Source of the DNA: Aquila chrysaetos chrysaetos
Lineage: Eukaryota; Chordata; Aves; Accipitriformes; Accipitridae
Direction of reading: 5' to 3'
Assembly: GCF_900496995.4 (NCBI RefSeq)
Contig: NC_044018.1
Coordinates: 28,426,858 to 28,490,857 of the forward strand
DNA: 64,000 bases
The notes under the pieces: generated by a model
What the model saw: the letters and a program-made list of their open reading frames with translations, nothing else
What the model was told of the DNA's origin: nothing
Database searches by the model: none
Made by a program: the position numbers and the translations under genes
Part shown: positions 27,075 through 39,400 of the stretch, piece by piece
Layout of the letters: each line of letters starts with the position of its first letter
Numbering within the stretch: position 1 is the stretch's first letter

Positions 27075-30000
27075 CTACTTCATATGGGCTAAGACGTGCT
27101 TTAAATAGTCTGCTTGACCCACTGCATCTGAGGGGAAAATCTCCTGGCAAATGTCACAAGCCTGAGCACCCTCGGAGGTGAGGATGGCTCCTTGCCCAAG
27201 CGTACCGTCCTCCAGCATCCAGCCCGGCGTCCAGGATGTCTGCAAGGAGCAAAGGGGAAAAGTGGTCAGTGGGAATGGCAGAAGCAGCCTTTTTTCAAGC
27301 CCCCAGCTGCGTCCAGCCTCCATCCCAGGGTCTGCCATGCCGAAGCACAGCCTCCAAAAGCAGACACCAAGTTTTTGTGCCTGCAGAAAGGCTGGGCTAA
27401 GGGCTGCTCCCCCGTGCTGGAGTCTGGGGGAGCTTCAGTCCCCCCTCGCTCCATCCTCGCCAAAATCCACCAGAGGATCCTGTCTCTGTACGGCACCTGA
27501 GCATCCCCCATTGCCCATCGCTTATATCTCAGCAGCTACAATTGCTATCCAAGCCAGAACATGAGAAAAGTGCTTTTGTAAAAAGCAAGGTGGAGCGCAT
27601 TTGTAATTTCCTTTTTGTGCCATTATCATTTAAGTGCTGATAAGGCACATTAGGGCTTTACCAGACAGACACCGCTTCCATTTCTTTCTTTCTTCTCCTG
27701 CTTCTTAAAAAGAAACTAGCTTCTAAATATAGCCCAGGCTGAAAATCAATAGCTTTCCCCATGAATATGTAGCCATGGCAGACGTAAAATAATTTTTAAG
27801 GGTCTCATTTGGGAGAAGGAATGAAAGGGAATGGGCTTGCCATTATAGGCACCCTCACTGGTAAGTCCAGGGTTGGTGTCCCACCTGTAACACACATTAT
27901 GAAGGCTTACCGGGAGGACTGAGGGGCCAGAGTTTAGGATGTCTTTAGAAATCATCCTTTTTGGGGCATATAAATCAGAGAGAAAAAAGGAAAACATTTA
28001 AGAGCTCATTTAATTTCCAGAGCCAAAGGAGGTTGATACAGTTTTTTCCCCTGAGACTGAATCGACTGTTTCAAGAGTTCTTCAGTGCCTCAGAAAGGAC
28101 TATGGGAGGGACTTCTCCCAAAGTGCATCAGGTGCTGCTTGGCAGCCAGATCCCAGGGGCTTCTATGTACCCAATTCCCCTGGGAACCAGAGAATTGGGT
28201 GCCTAGGGACTTTTTCAGGACATAACCCTAAACCTCCACTCTGCCACAGCTTCCCATATGTTACAGCAGGGCTGAAGGAGAGGATGCTGAAGATTGACAG
28301 ATGTCATTACGCCAGGAAGAGCCCGCAAAAGTCACAGATAAAAATCCCCGTCAGCTTCACGCGTTACCTTCACGGGTCCTCGGATCTCTACCGGGACTTT
28401 AGCCTCAGCAGGCAGAGCACTTTCACTGGGAGCATCTTCTCTCCGAAGGGCTTCTGGGGCTTCGTAGAGATCCAGAAGAGTCAGGAAGGAGTCCACAACA
28501 ACTGGATTTGGTGCCACCAACTCCTGCGGGCTGCAGCAAGCTCTCACTTCTTCCTTGGGGCCTTTCAAAGTAGGAAGCATCCTACAGGTTTTCAGCCACG
28601 TATCTACATCCACCTTCTCGCTCCTCTCTGCCTTGCTGCTGCCAAAAGCTACGGCAAGAGCTGCTCCTCCAGTTCCACCATCGAAGACGCTGCCATTCGC
28701 GGTGCTTGGTGGGTACTTGCCGTTGAAGCCAGGCAGCATCCCGGCAGCTTGCGGCTGCGCCAGGGGATGAGCAGAGCCCTCTGGGTCGGCGGCGGTGGAT
28801 GCCGATGCCTCTGAGCATTTCTGGTGGCTGTCCGGTGGTCTTTCCCCTTCCTCTGTGACCATATCCTCCGTGCACTGGATTGGCAGCGACACGGGGATAT
28901 CTTTGAAAGAAAGCAAGCCAGAGCGGTCATTCCTGGGACTCTAACGGCGTTTGTGGTTTGCCTTCCCATTGCCTAATTCTCCTTTTGTGCTTGCAAAACA
29001 ACTGGGTGCTACCTCCTTGCTGGCAAAGCTCACTTGTCCCCATCGCTTGTCCCCCAGGGAAGTGGTTGAGTCACCATCCCTGGAGGTATTCAAAAAGCGC
29101 ATAGACAAGGCACTTCAGGACATGGTTTAGTGGGCATGGTTGATGGTTGGACTCGATGATCTTAAAGGTCTTTTCCAACCTAAACGATTCTATAAATCAT
29201 ATAGCTGGATATAAATCATACAGCTGGCTGGACCAGCGAAGAAAGGGCATCCGAGGACAGCCAGAGAGAGCTGAGGGTTGGAGGAGCATTAGCTACCTTA
29301 GGAGATGTTGAGACATTGCTGCGTCCCCAAAAGCAGGGCTGATCCCAGTAATGGCTTTGGTTTAGGTCCTGTTTGGAGACATTTAGTTGCACACCAGCCC
29401 CAGGAAGGACACACAGACGGCGGAGCTGCGGGGAAATGAGGCGAGCACAGAGGTGGGGAGCACATGGTGGGGAGCACACGAGGCTGCTGGTTTCACAGCA
29501 CATGGCGGCTGTTTGCCTGAGCCAATCCCTCCTGACCACAGAAAACACCCTTTAAGGTCGGGAAGAACATGCAAAACCCTGCGGGAGTGATGTGACTGCT
29601 TTCAGGGGGACAGATGAGCACTTGGACCACGGCCGGGGGGTCGGGAGGGAGATTTCTTGGAAAACCAGGCAGGTTACTGGGGAGGGTGAGAACATTTCCC
29701 TGGGTGGTTTCCAGGCTGTGGAGGCTCCACCGCCGCCCCTGCTTCCCAAAACCGCTCCAGGCAATGGGTACCATCTGCCCCACACTCCTTCCCCCTCTCC
29801 CCAGGGGTGAGACGTGTGAATAAGCAGCGGCACGCCTGCGGCGGTTTTAACATGACTCTAAGCAGACACACACACACGTTACTCCGTGTTTGATGGAGAA
29901 GGCGAAGCCAAAAAGCCACGACAGCCAGCACGGGTTGCAGAGCACGCTTCTGCCTTAAACCAGCTTCTCGTTACCCCCACTTTCCACAGCAAACTTCTTG

Positions 30001-30201
30001 CCAGCATCAGCACAAAGGTTCAGATTACACCTGTCAGCCCGGATCTGCAGTTTCAGCGTACCCTCCCCAGCCCCGCTGCTTACCAAGGACGGGTCCCTTC
30101 CTGGCAGTCAGCTTCTGGAGGAGCTTGCCCTGCTTGGTGCACAGATCCTGCAGCCTGGCGACCTCCTCACAGAGCTGGAGGAATATTTCTTCCATCTCCA
30201 T
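27075..30201 (-). CDS. TANK-like protein (TRAF- and TBK1-binding adaptor), core exons
   Basis: Probable paralogue of TANK, the adaptor tying TRAF proteins to the TBK1/IKKe kinases in innate immune signalling. Three exons splice in frame: 30206-30084 (ATG at 30201, G at -3 and +4), 28900-28368 and 27239-27075, giving 271 aa from that ATG; human TANK has 425. Residues 3-30 (MEEIFLQLCEEVARLQDL, then KQGKLLQKL) align without gaps to the TANK TBK1-binding helix. Residues 46-50 are PIQCT, TANK's TRAF2/TRAF3-binding core, in the same place just after the helix. The middle (KYPPSTANGSVF; VVDSFLTLLDLYEAPE) aligns weakly with TANK. Residues 245-269 form CDICQEIFP...LKHVLAH, a C-X2-C-X16-H-X3-H finger with the exact spacing of TANK's C-terminus. 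The N-terminal coiled coil of TANK was not found; two further 5' exons are proposed separately. A CR1 fragment lies in the intron before the second core exon. Function is inferred from homology. Confidence 0.82.
29045..29197 (+). mobile_element. CR1 LINE, truncated 3' end
   Basis: The stretch carries the CR1 3'-terminal words: 'gagtcaccatccctggaggt', 'acttcaggacatggtttagt', 'ttggactcgatgatctta' and 'ttttccaacctaaacgattc', followed by a short attctata-type tail. Only about 150 bp remain, with no reverse transcriptase. It lies in an intron of the TANK-like gene, antisense to it. CR1 is the main interspersed repeat of birds and is common in other reptiles. Confidence 0.93.
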
Positions 30202-31866
30202 CGCGCCTGATCAGGAGAAAAGGAAGAGGAAATGACCGGCTGTGTGTTATTCAAAGGCGGCGAGGAGCTGCCGAGGTTACCCCGAGCTGATGGGATGGGG
30301 AGGACCAGGCTCGGTCGTGCTGCAGGATCCCTGGAGATCCCACGTGCTCATGTGCGCGGGACTGCAAAGAAAGAAGCACTCCCAGTTCTGTTACAATTTA
30401 CACAGAAAAAAACTGAAAAGGGAAGTGATTCTTTCCGAGTCAGGGGATAACTGAACAGCCAAGCTGGGCTTTTCCACCCCTCAGCCCACAGCTGCCACGA
30501 GCTCAGCTCCTAACAAACAAAAAGTCCCATTTATTGAAAAATCTACCTGGAAAAAGTTGCATTTCCCATTCACTTAGTACCAAGGGATCTAATTTTTTGT
30601 GCAGTGGCATGAGAGCAGACAAACTCCCGACAACAAACCCATACAGGGAACAATGTCCAAGTGTGGGGGCACAATTCCCCTTTCTTGAGAAGCTCAGCCC
30701 CAAGCTGCCCCTTCTGCTCTCAAAAATACCCTGCAAATTAAAATCTAGCTCATGCCCACACGGTATGCATTAACCAAATATTGTTACTACAAAGAAAAAC
30801 CTCCCTGCATTGTGTTCAACACATTTCTCCTTGCTTTAACAGCTGTATTGTGGATTAGACTTTCCAGTTTTACCATATTGCACCAATTATTACCAGTCTG
30901 AAAGATAATAAATAAAACCAAAGCTCAGTACAAATCTGCAAGCCATCTGCAAAGTACATTTTAATTTGAAAGATTCGTGCAATCTCGATTAGCATAAATA
31001 TGCAAATCGGCTTTGCTTCCTGTCATATTTTCCAGGTTCGCTGCTGCTCAGCACTGCAAATCTAAGCTCCGGCTCTGTAATTAGGGGCTCGGCTGATCGG
31101 TTTGATGGAGTCTCCTCTAATGCTCAGGGTGATGTGGATTCCCCGGTAGAGGTGAAAGGCAGAAATCCCGACCGGCCCGAAGGAAACGCACCCGGAGCAA
31201 GGAAAACTACAGACAAAATGGTAAGGCTCGCTTCCAGTGCAGGTATTTCTGCACTTCTCACACAGCAAACAAGCTGTGATGGCAACTGCATCGTATTTTT
31301 GGGTGTTTGGGTCCCACTGATTCTTAAAAAACAAGTTGAAATGTTTTGCACCCTCCAAAGCGCTAACTCCATAGCTAACTTATCAAATTAAAGATTAAGA
31401 GGATATATTTTGTCTGAGAGTTATATATAATTATGCCAATTAATTATTAAGAAGTGTGTGATTTGGAGCTGTCACTCCCAAGCAAGGCTGTATTGATTTT
31501 GTATGATCCCTGCTGTTTCTTTCAGTAGTTAACTGCTTCTTCATTTCCCCCAAATTGCTTTTTGACACTAGGAGGACGGTGCACCGGGAGATTTTAATCT
31601 CCTGCATAACCTGAAAAGCATTTCACAAATTGCAATTAAAAGAAGCAATCTGAGAACACAAAAATCCTGGGGAAATCAGATGCTCAGGGTTCACCGATCA
31701 ACTTGGAGGGGTAGGACCTGCCTTCAGCCGTGTTCTCCCTTGGCGCGGGGGAATGGGGCTGATTTAACGCAGTGAAAAGCCCGTCCCCACCCCGTCTCCC
31801 ACAACACAGCCTGGTGTGGACCCTGCGAAGCCACAAAAGCTCCGTTTTCCACAGAAGCACACTTAC

Positions 31867-31934
31867 TTTGGTGGGGGGCCCTCCTTTCCCCAGCTGGGCG
31901 GCCACGGCACGACATCGGGCTCGGCGAGTTGCAG
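31867..31934 (-). CDS. Candidate upstream coding exon of the TANK-like gene
   Basis: A 68-bp segment bounded by a strong acceptor (pyrimidine tract ending ttttttcag) and a strong donor (gtaagt). In the frame that joins the next exon at 30206 with correct phase it is open and reads CNSPSPMSCRGRPAGERRAP and then HQ. The basic, serine/proline character resembles the part of TANK before its TBK1-binding helix, but there is no firm alignment. Confidence 0.38.
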
Positions 31935-32673
31935 CTGAAAAAAGTTTAGCAGCAGCAAACTTTGGGGTAGGGAATTTCCCCTTCAGTTTTTGTGCTAAGA
32001 GCGAAACCTCTGCACGGCAGCGAGGCAGGAAACAAAGCGGCAGTGAATTACAGACAGCCACTGCGCAAACCCAGGGTTTAAATTTAGCTCTGAAAAGCAC
32101 AGGAGACGATTATGAAGGCCAAGGGTGGCCTCACGACGGGTGAGTGTTGGCTCCTCTCTGCGCCGCGCTGGGTGAGGCAGGTGCCTTTTCTGGGATTCGG
32201 TTTCCCCCCACCTTTCTCTAGCAACTCTTCAGTGCTTTAACGGGGAGGCTGCTGGGTATTTGTGCGTCTGCGGTGCCTCCGAGCCCTGCCCGACTTATCC
32301 CCTGTAAGGCAGCTAATATTCAAGCTAATATCCCAATAATCCAAATTAATACTTACTCTGCCCCAGCTCAAATCTCCCAAATCCTCCGTATAGCACAGGA
32401 GCCAAAGCAAAATCCTCAGCTGGGCAATTAAAACCCGCCCAGGGCTCGTCCCTCCGAGATCCCCGAGAAGCCACTGGGGTTTTCCCCGTTGCCCTTCTGC
32501 TTTTCCTCCCTCCTGCGCATCTCGACCGCAGCCTCTCCTGGGGTGCAGGGGAGGTTTGGGGGCTGCTTGTGCCTTTCCTTGCAAGCGCAGGAATCCCTCG
32601 CCAATGGGCTTGTACCTGTCACATCGTCCCTGAAGCGGCTCTGAGCGGCTCTTTCAAACCACCAGCATCTCAC

Positions 32674-32738
32674 CTGGCTTTTCCAGGGAGTTTTCGCGCA
32701 GGGTCTAGCAGCTGCTGATCCTCAGGCCGAAGCTTCAT
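32674..32738 (-). CDS. Candidate first coding exon of the TANK-like gene
   Basis: An ATG at 32738 opens MKLRPEDQQLLDPARKLPGK and ends in a strong donor (CAG/gtgaga) at 32673. Its phase fits the candidate exon at 31934-31867, and together they would extend the protein to 317 aa. The ATG context is weak (T at -3) and no similarity to the TANK N-terminus is seen, so this rests only on splice signals and phase. Confidence 0.28.
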
Positions 32739-33217
32739 GAAGATACCACCATCTAGTGTTAAACGCGGGTCTTAAGGACGTGGGAAACGGGGCGCTCGGA
32801 GCGGGGGGCTCGCCGTTCGGGGGATCGCGGCCTCGTGCCCAAGCACAGGTTCGGGGCGCCGGTGGAGAGCAGCAAGCTGGTGCAATTGGCAGGTCGACGC
32901 GAAGAGACAGACTCACAGAGGGATGGGAATAATTAGCAAGTTCCCGTGTTGGTAGTCTATTTATAGTGAGCGGTGTGCTCACAAAAAATATTGCCAGTGA
33001 TTATTACATCCCAGTAAAACTGACAGTAAATAAACTCCCAGCCACAGGGAACTGCTGCCCCCGAGCCAGGAAGCTCAGGAAGCTCTGCAGCGCCCACGGA
33101 ATAATTAATAAATAAGAGTAATAATAAAAAATGTGGCACGAACTGAGGAACAAGCACAGGTAGGAAGGGCGTTCGCACCGTGCTGGGGCCTCTCTCCCTG
33201 CCGGCTGGCGGTCGGGC

Positions 33218-33500
33218 AGCACCCCCAGTGCCAGGCCTTTACTGGTCCCCAGCACACCTGGGGTCATGCCCTTATGGCCTCTATAGGCCCTGAGGCTCCC
33301 AGCACCCCCAGTGCCAGGCCTTTACTGGTCCCCAGCACACCTGGGGTCATGCCCTTATGGCCTCTATAGGCCCTGAGGCTCCCAGCACCCCCAGTGCCAG
33401 GCCTTTACTGGTCCCCAGCACACCTGGGGTCATGCCCTTATGGCCTCTATAGGCCCTGAGGCTCCCACCACTCCCAGTACCAGGCCCTTGTGGCCTCTAT
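33218..33500. repeat. Three identical 83-bp tandem copies plus a partial copy
   Basis: Copies start at 33218, 33301 and 33384 and are identical over 83 bp by eye. A diverged partial copy follows to about 33500. Each unit holds two inverted repeats: ccccag/ctggggt around cacac, and ggcct/aggcc around ctat. The array sits about 300 bp before the CpG island of GALNT6. Confidence 0.93.
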
Positions 33501-33559
33501 AGGCCCCTGCCGCCCCCCGCACCACCAGTGCCAGGCCCCTATAGCCCCCGTGCCCAACC

Positions 33560-34200
33560 TATACGGCCCGTATAGACCCCTTGTCCCCACCGCTACCCCG
33601 CTGCCAAGCCGGCGGCAGACCGGCGGGCGGCGCTAGGACGGCAGCGTCGCTCCCCCGGCGGGCGGCGCTAGGACCGCGGCGGTGTCACCCCCGCGCACCT
33701 GTACCCCGGGGCGGCGGCAGGTGGTGGTGGCGGCGGCGGCCCCGCCCCGCCCGCGCGCCAGCCCCGCCCCGCCCCGCCCCGCCGGGACGGCACCTGCGAC
33801 CCCGCGTCCGCCGCCGCCGCTGCCGCTGCCGCGGAGCCCGGTGAGCGGAGGCGGGGGGGAATTGTCGGGGGGGGGGGGCGGGCAGGGAGAGCCGGCTGCA
33901 CCGAGCCCGAGCCCGGTCCCGAGCCCGGTCCCGAGCCCGTGCGCACCGGGGAAGGGACCGGTCTGGAGCCCCCGCCCTGGGAAAAGAGGGTCCGGGGAGT
34001 CCCGGTGCGGAGCCCGGTCCCGTCCCGGGGGGAAAAGGGGCTGGAGGGTCCCCGTGCGGAGCTTTCCCCTCCCCCGGGGAAGGAGCCGGGGGGTCCCGGG
34101 ACGGAGTCCCCCGGGGTAAAGAGGGGTCGGGGGGTCCCGGTGCGGAGTCCCGCGCCTCGGGGGAAGGGTCTGGGGTCCCGGGATGGAGCCCACCCGGGGC
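33560..34200 (+). promoter_or_regulatory. GALNT6: GALNT6 CpG island promoter
   Basis: A sharp rise in CpG and GC content, with repeated ccccgcccc Sp1-type words near 33735-33785, marks the likely start of GALNT6. No TATA box is seen. Long open frames on both strands here are effects of composition. Confidence 0.6.
33780..33840 (+). other. GALNT6: Candidate noncoding first exon of GALNT6
   Basis: The CpG-rich segment ends in gcggagcccg followed by a consensus donor gtgagc at 33841. It would splice to the coding exon, whose acceptor ends at 36443. Transcript evidence would be needed to place the start. Another possible leader exon lies near 34408-34450 (acceptor cacag, donor gtgaga). Confidence 0.4.
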
Positions 34201-36443
34201 TGTGTGGCTCCCTGTTCCGCGGTGGGCAGGATCCGGCCCCTTTCACCCCCACGAGGCATCCCCCCCCCCCTGCCACCCAGCCCGTCTCCGGAGGGCCCCG
34301 GCCCCCCACAACCGGGACCGGGGCCGGGACCCCAAGGGCTCATCCCAGCCGGGGCGAGGCCAGCGGCTGGGTGGTGGGACCCCCCACCTTCCCCTCGAAC
34401 CCCCACAGCATCACCGGTTCCTAAAACTGGAGCCGTACCACAACGCTCGGGTGAGAGGAACCAAACCCCGCTGGCAGCACCGGTAAGGAACCGGGCTTTT
34501 CCCCTGGCCCAACCGGCGGCAGGGTAGCAGGGTGCTGCCGGATTGCACCCCGTTTCCCGCTGTTGGCTTTTTTTGCAATCCTCACCGCTTCCGAGGTCGC
34601 AATCGTGGCCGCCGGCTCGCTGCCACGTGGAGCGTGTGGCCACGTCGACCACGGCTGCCCTGTTTGCTCGCGGTGTCAGTGTTGATTTGCTTTTATTTTA
34701 TTTATTTCCCCCTTTTTCCTCCTCTGCTGGGGCAGTGCCTCTCGATTTCCACCTCTCCCCACGATTCCTCCTTCCCACACCACGGAGGATGCTCTGGCTA
34801 CCACCAAATTTCCACCAAGCCCATTTTCCCCTTCTTCGGAACCCAATGGGCTCCACCGGATAATTTTGGCGTTAGTTTTCCTGGGTATGGGGCGAGCCGC
34901 ATCCCGACAGGGGATTTTCGGGATGGGCTGGATGGGAGGGAGCAGCGTCAACCTGTGGCTTTGCAGGGCTGGTAGCGGCGAGTGCAAGCATGCCAGGAGC
35001 TTGGGCTGCAGCTCGTTGCAAAATCCACCCCAGCGCTTTTTGGGGAGGATTTGGGGTGGGGGTTACTTTGCTTTTTGGCCCCTTTTGGGGAAGGGATTTG
35101 GGAAGGGAGTTGGGGTTGGAGCTCCCTCGAGAGCTGCAGTGCTGCTGTTGTGCACAAATCTGTGCCCGAGTGTCGCCCCGGGGTTTATTAGCATCGCATG
35201 GCTAATGAGCGCGCTTCATTAATGTGGTCACAGCAACATGGCAGGAAGGAGACTCTCGGACAGATGCAGAGATAGTGAAAACAGGGTTTTGCTCCCCAAA
35301 GTGAGTTGCTCTTCACCACTTGCCTCCTTGCATGGCAGCGGCTCGCACTGTGCAACGAAAGCATTGGGGCTCAGGGACGCAAGTGGGGTGGGAGCATCTT
35401 TGCTCAGACACAAGCAGAAATTGAGGTGGATTTATTTTTTTCCTTAATTCTGCTTTTTTTTTTTTTTACCACCCCCCCTGTGGAACCGGTGCCACCCGGC
35501 CCTGCCATGACTCAGGAACGGGTGGCCTTGGCAGTGAAGCGTGGTCCGGCCGCCGGCTTTGATCCCCACGGCACTGAAAGCGGTGACCCCGGGGACCGCC
35601 TCGTCCCTCCTCCTTTACAAGCCGAAGCTTCCTCGCCCTTGAAGTTGCTGGCAGGTGCCCTTCTCAGCTCCAGGGCCGCACCATTTCCAAGGCAATAAAA
35701 AGAAAAGGAAAAAAGAAATAAAGGAGGGAGGGGGAGTCCGAAGAGGAGGAGGAGGAGATGCCGGTGAATGGCTCCCGCGGAGCTTGTCCATGCTCCGGCG
35801 GCAGCGGCTCACAAAGAGCAGCCGCGGGAGGTTTCCTTGCGGTGGGAAAGTTCAGTTTTTGCCGGGTCCCGGCGGAGGGTTTGCAGCCGGTGCTGAGTTC
35901 TCGGTGGCCACTGCGCCGGACAGGGCACCGGACACGAAATCTGCTGCTCCAATTTAGCCGAAACCGAAGCGCCGCAGGGTCTTGCACGTGTTTTCCTTCC
36001 CAGCGATGCTGCAGGCAGGAAAAATACCCCAGGGAAGGGTTCTTTCTACCCGACCAAAAATATTTCGGCAAATTTTGAGGCTTTATTTTAGCTTTGTTAC
36101 GCTGCTCCTGGCATGCACGGGGAGGATGCAGGGGGGGATGCTGCAGCTGCTGGCTCGGTCACGAGAGAAACTGCTGGGAAAGTCCCGCACTCGTGGTGGC
36201 CAGATCCAGCACACCTCGCAGCATTTTTCGAACCTCACTTTTTCCTGGTGTTTTCTTTTTAGCACGGATTTACGCCTGGAAGAGCCATGGGGGGATTTTA
36301 CAGGTCTCCCTTGCCCCCTTGCAGGGAGTGAATATTATTAATGGAATATTAATTATATATGAATACATGTTAATATCAAGGGGTTGCAGCCGAAGTGCAT
36401 CCAGTCTGTGAATTAACCTGCGGATGTTTCTCCTCCTCCCCAG

Positions 36444-39400
36444 GTTACCGGAGCAGAGCAGAACATCATGAAGCACCCTGAGACCCGGCGTCCCTGAAAC
36501 ACCCATCGCCGCAGGGAGGACCCTCCAGAAACCGCGTGGGGCAGGGGGGAAAAACCAAAATGAGGCTCTTCCGGAGACGCTACAGCCCCTTGAAGGTGGC
36601 TTTGGCAGGCGCCGTCTTCGTCATCTTCCTCTTCATCCTGCAGAAGGATGTGGGGAACAAGGACCCGAGCGAGGAACCCTGGTTGAAGAACATCGTCCAG
36701 GGGAAGGACCAAGTCCTCGACCTGATGCTGGGGGCAGTCAACAACATCAGAGACTCGATGCCAAAGCTGCAGATCAGAGCTCCGGTTCGGCAAGAGGAAC
36801 CACTGCCCAGCGCTCGCTCCTGCCTACCCGGCGTCTACACGGCGGCGGAGCTTCGGCCGCTGATGGAGAGACCCCCCCAAGACCCCGCCAGCCCCGGAGC
36901 CGACGGCAAAGCCTTCAAGAAGGATCAATGGACGCCGGAGGAGACGAAGGAGAAGGATCGAGGTTACGAGAAGCATTGCTTCAACGCCTTCGCCAGCGAC
37001 CGCATCTCCCTCCAGCGAGCGCTGGGACCTGACAGCCGCCCGCCGGAGTAAGAGCCATCACCCAAAGAGCCCCGTGGGTCCGTTTGCTCCCGGCGGGTCG
37101 GGGGGGGGGATTTTAAGGGGAAATAAAAGCAGATTGGGGACGGGCTGTCACCAAGCACTGGCAGGGGATCGAACGGAGGGAGGGCTGAAAAAATACTTTT
37201 TTTTTTTTTTTTTCCCCCTAATTTTTGTCCCCTTGGGGTTAGTTTTTAACAGCAATGGGCAAAAGCCAGCAGAGGCTCTTTGTGTCTCCATGTACCTGCT
37301 CGCAGCCGGGTGGCTTCAGCATCTCCCCCCTCTTTCCCTCTCCTCCCTCTTTCATTTCAGCCAGCTCCAGTAATCGGACTTTTTCTTTTCTTAGCCGAGT
37401 GGAACAGCCTCAGACCCCGCTGAGTTGGGAGGGGGAGGCGAAGGAAGAGGCATAAACTCAAGAGATTTCCTCGCTTGCCCTCTGGCCATGGGCTGCCGGA
37501 TTAAAGCATAGCCCCCCCAACCCCTGCCTGCTCGAGGGGCTGGGCTGGGGAAGGCTTGGGGGAGTGGATTTTGGGGTGGAAAAAAGGCTTGAATAGGAGG
37601 TAGAAACCCAGCCCTGGTGTGGAAACTGCCCCCCCCCCCCCCCATGCCAGCAGGCGATTATCCGTGCTTAGCAGGTGTAGCAGTGACAATGGGGGGGACA
37701 TCGGGGCCCGGCAGGCAGCAGGAATGTGATTCACTCGACCGGCGACGGGGGGAGAGGTAGAAATCAATTGAAATCCAAGCGGCGATGAGCCGAGAGCCAC
37801 CGGGGCCAGGAGCTGCTCTCCTGCCATGGGGTTTCGGGTGGGACAAGGGGTGTTTTGTTTCTGTCTTGCCCCCCCACCCCACCCCGTCTTGCTTAGACCA
37901 CCGCTTTTCTCTCTCGGAGGTGCATCGACCAGAAATTCAAGCGGTGCCCCCCCTTGCCCACCACCAGCGTCGTCATCGTCTTCCATAACGAAGCTTGGTC
38001 GACGCTGCTGCGGACGGTGTACAGCGTCCTGCACGCCTCCCCGGCCCTCCTCCTGAAGGAAATCATCTTGGTGGATGATGCCAGCACGGATGGTGAGTGG
38101 GAGCCGCGGTGCGATGCAGGGGGATGCCAAGCATCTTTCCATCCCTGGGAGCAGCGGCTGTGAGCCACTCGAAGGAGAAGCGGCTCATGCCAAGTCTCCG
38201 AGCAGCCTGGGATGCATCCGACAGTTCTTCCACTTTGTTTCCCATCCGCCCAGGAGCACCCACGGGGATTTTTTCCCTTCTCCGGCATTGCTGTTAACCC
38301 AGCCCTGGAGAAAAACTGGGCGTTCCTCCCACGTCCTGCAAACACCTCATCCGTCGGCCGGCTTGCCCGCCAGGCTGCAAACCTCATTAGCTACACCCAG
38401 AGTAAATTAACGATGTGGTTCAGCGCTGGGGCACTGGGGAGGAGCGGACTTTGCACTCGCCCCAGAGATAAATGCTTCCTTTCCGCCTCTGGCGTCTGCA
38501 TGGGCTCCCAAGGAGCAGAAACCTCAGGGTGGTGTAGGGCTTTATTGCCCGTGAGCTTGGCTCCCGCTGCGGTGGGAACGCGGGTTGGATTTGGGGTCCC
38601 TTCCTGGGATGGCTCTCCGGACATCCCAGCTCTCGCTCAGGTTTTGGCTTGGCTGCATCTGCCAAAGAGGGAGAGAAATCCCGATTTCCTTTGGTGACAC
38701 CTTGTCCGCTGTCCCTTCCCTCGGTGACAGCTCGTCCGGTCGGTCCTGGTGACATTTCAACTGCAGGGCATGAGACCTTCTCACCCCATCGTTCCCCTAA
38801 TCCCTCTCTAGTGGGGGATTAGACAGGGCGGGTGGCCGGCTTCTTTGCAAAACTCCCTTTCTTTAGCCAAAAACACTCTGGGATTTGGGGGAAAGGAGAT
38901 TCCGTGTGTCCCCAGATCCGAATGCGGGTGCAGGGTCTGAGCAGCAGCTCCTGCGAGAGGATGGGATGGGAAGGGATGGGATGGCATGGCATGGCATGGG
39001 ATGCGATGGGAGGGGGCAGCAGGGTGGGCTGGTGGGATGCAGGGACTGGCATCTCCCCCACTCCAACAGATCTGATGGCTCTTTTTGCCCCACCTCAGAG
39101 TACCTGAAGGATGAGCTGGATCGCTACGTGGAGCAGCTCCAGATCGTGCGAGTCGTGCGGCAAGAGGAGCGTAAAGGGCTGATCACGGCACGGCTGCTGG
39201 GGGCCAGCGTGGCCAGCGGGGAGGTCCTGACCTTCCTGGATGCCCACTGTGAGTACCCACCACCTCCTGGGGGTCTCCAGGTTGCTGGGGCGAGGGGGGG
39301 TGAAGTTGTCTCCACTCAATGGCCAACCCTTCCCTGTGTCCCAGGTGAATGTTTCCACGGCTGGCTGGAGCCCCTCTTATCCCGCATCGCCGAAGAGCCC

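Noticed and set aside
32237-32300. Segment with acceptor and donor-like ends on the minus strand
   Set aside because: All three frames contain stops, so it could only be untranslated leader.
32428-32673. Possible minus-strand exon reading FERAAQSRFRDDVTG as a TANK-type N-terminus
   Set aside because: It has a donor (gtacaa) but no good acceptor, and its phase does not join the next candidate exon.
33218-33500. Spaced repeats resembling a CRISPR array
   Set aside because: The units are directly adjacent with no unique spacers, in vertebrate DNA; it is a minisatellite.
33633-34652. 339-aa minus-strand open frame at the GALNT6 CpG island
   Set aside because: Low-complexity Pro/Gly/Arg sequence from GC-rich composition, with no domain and no splice logic.
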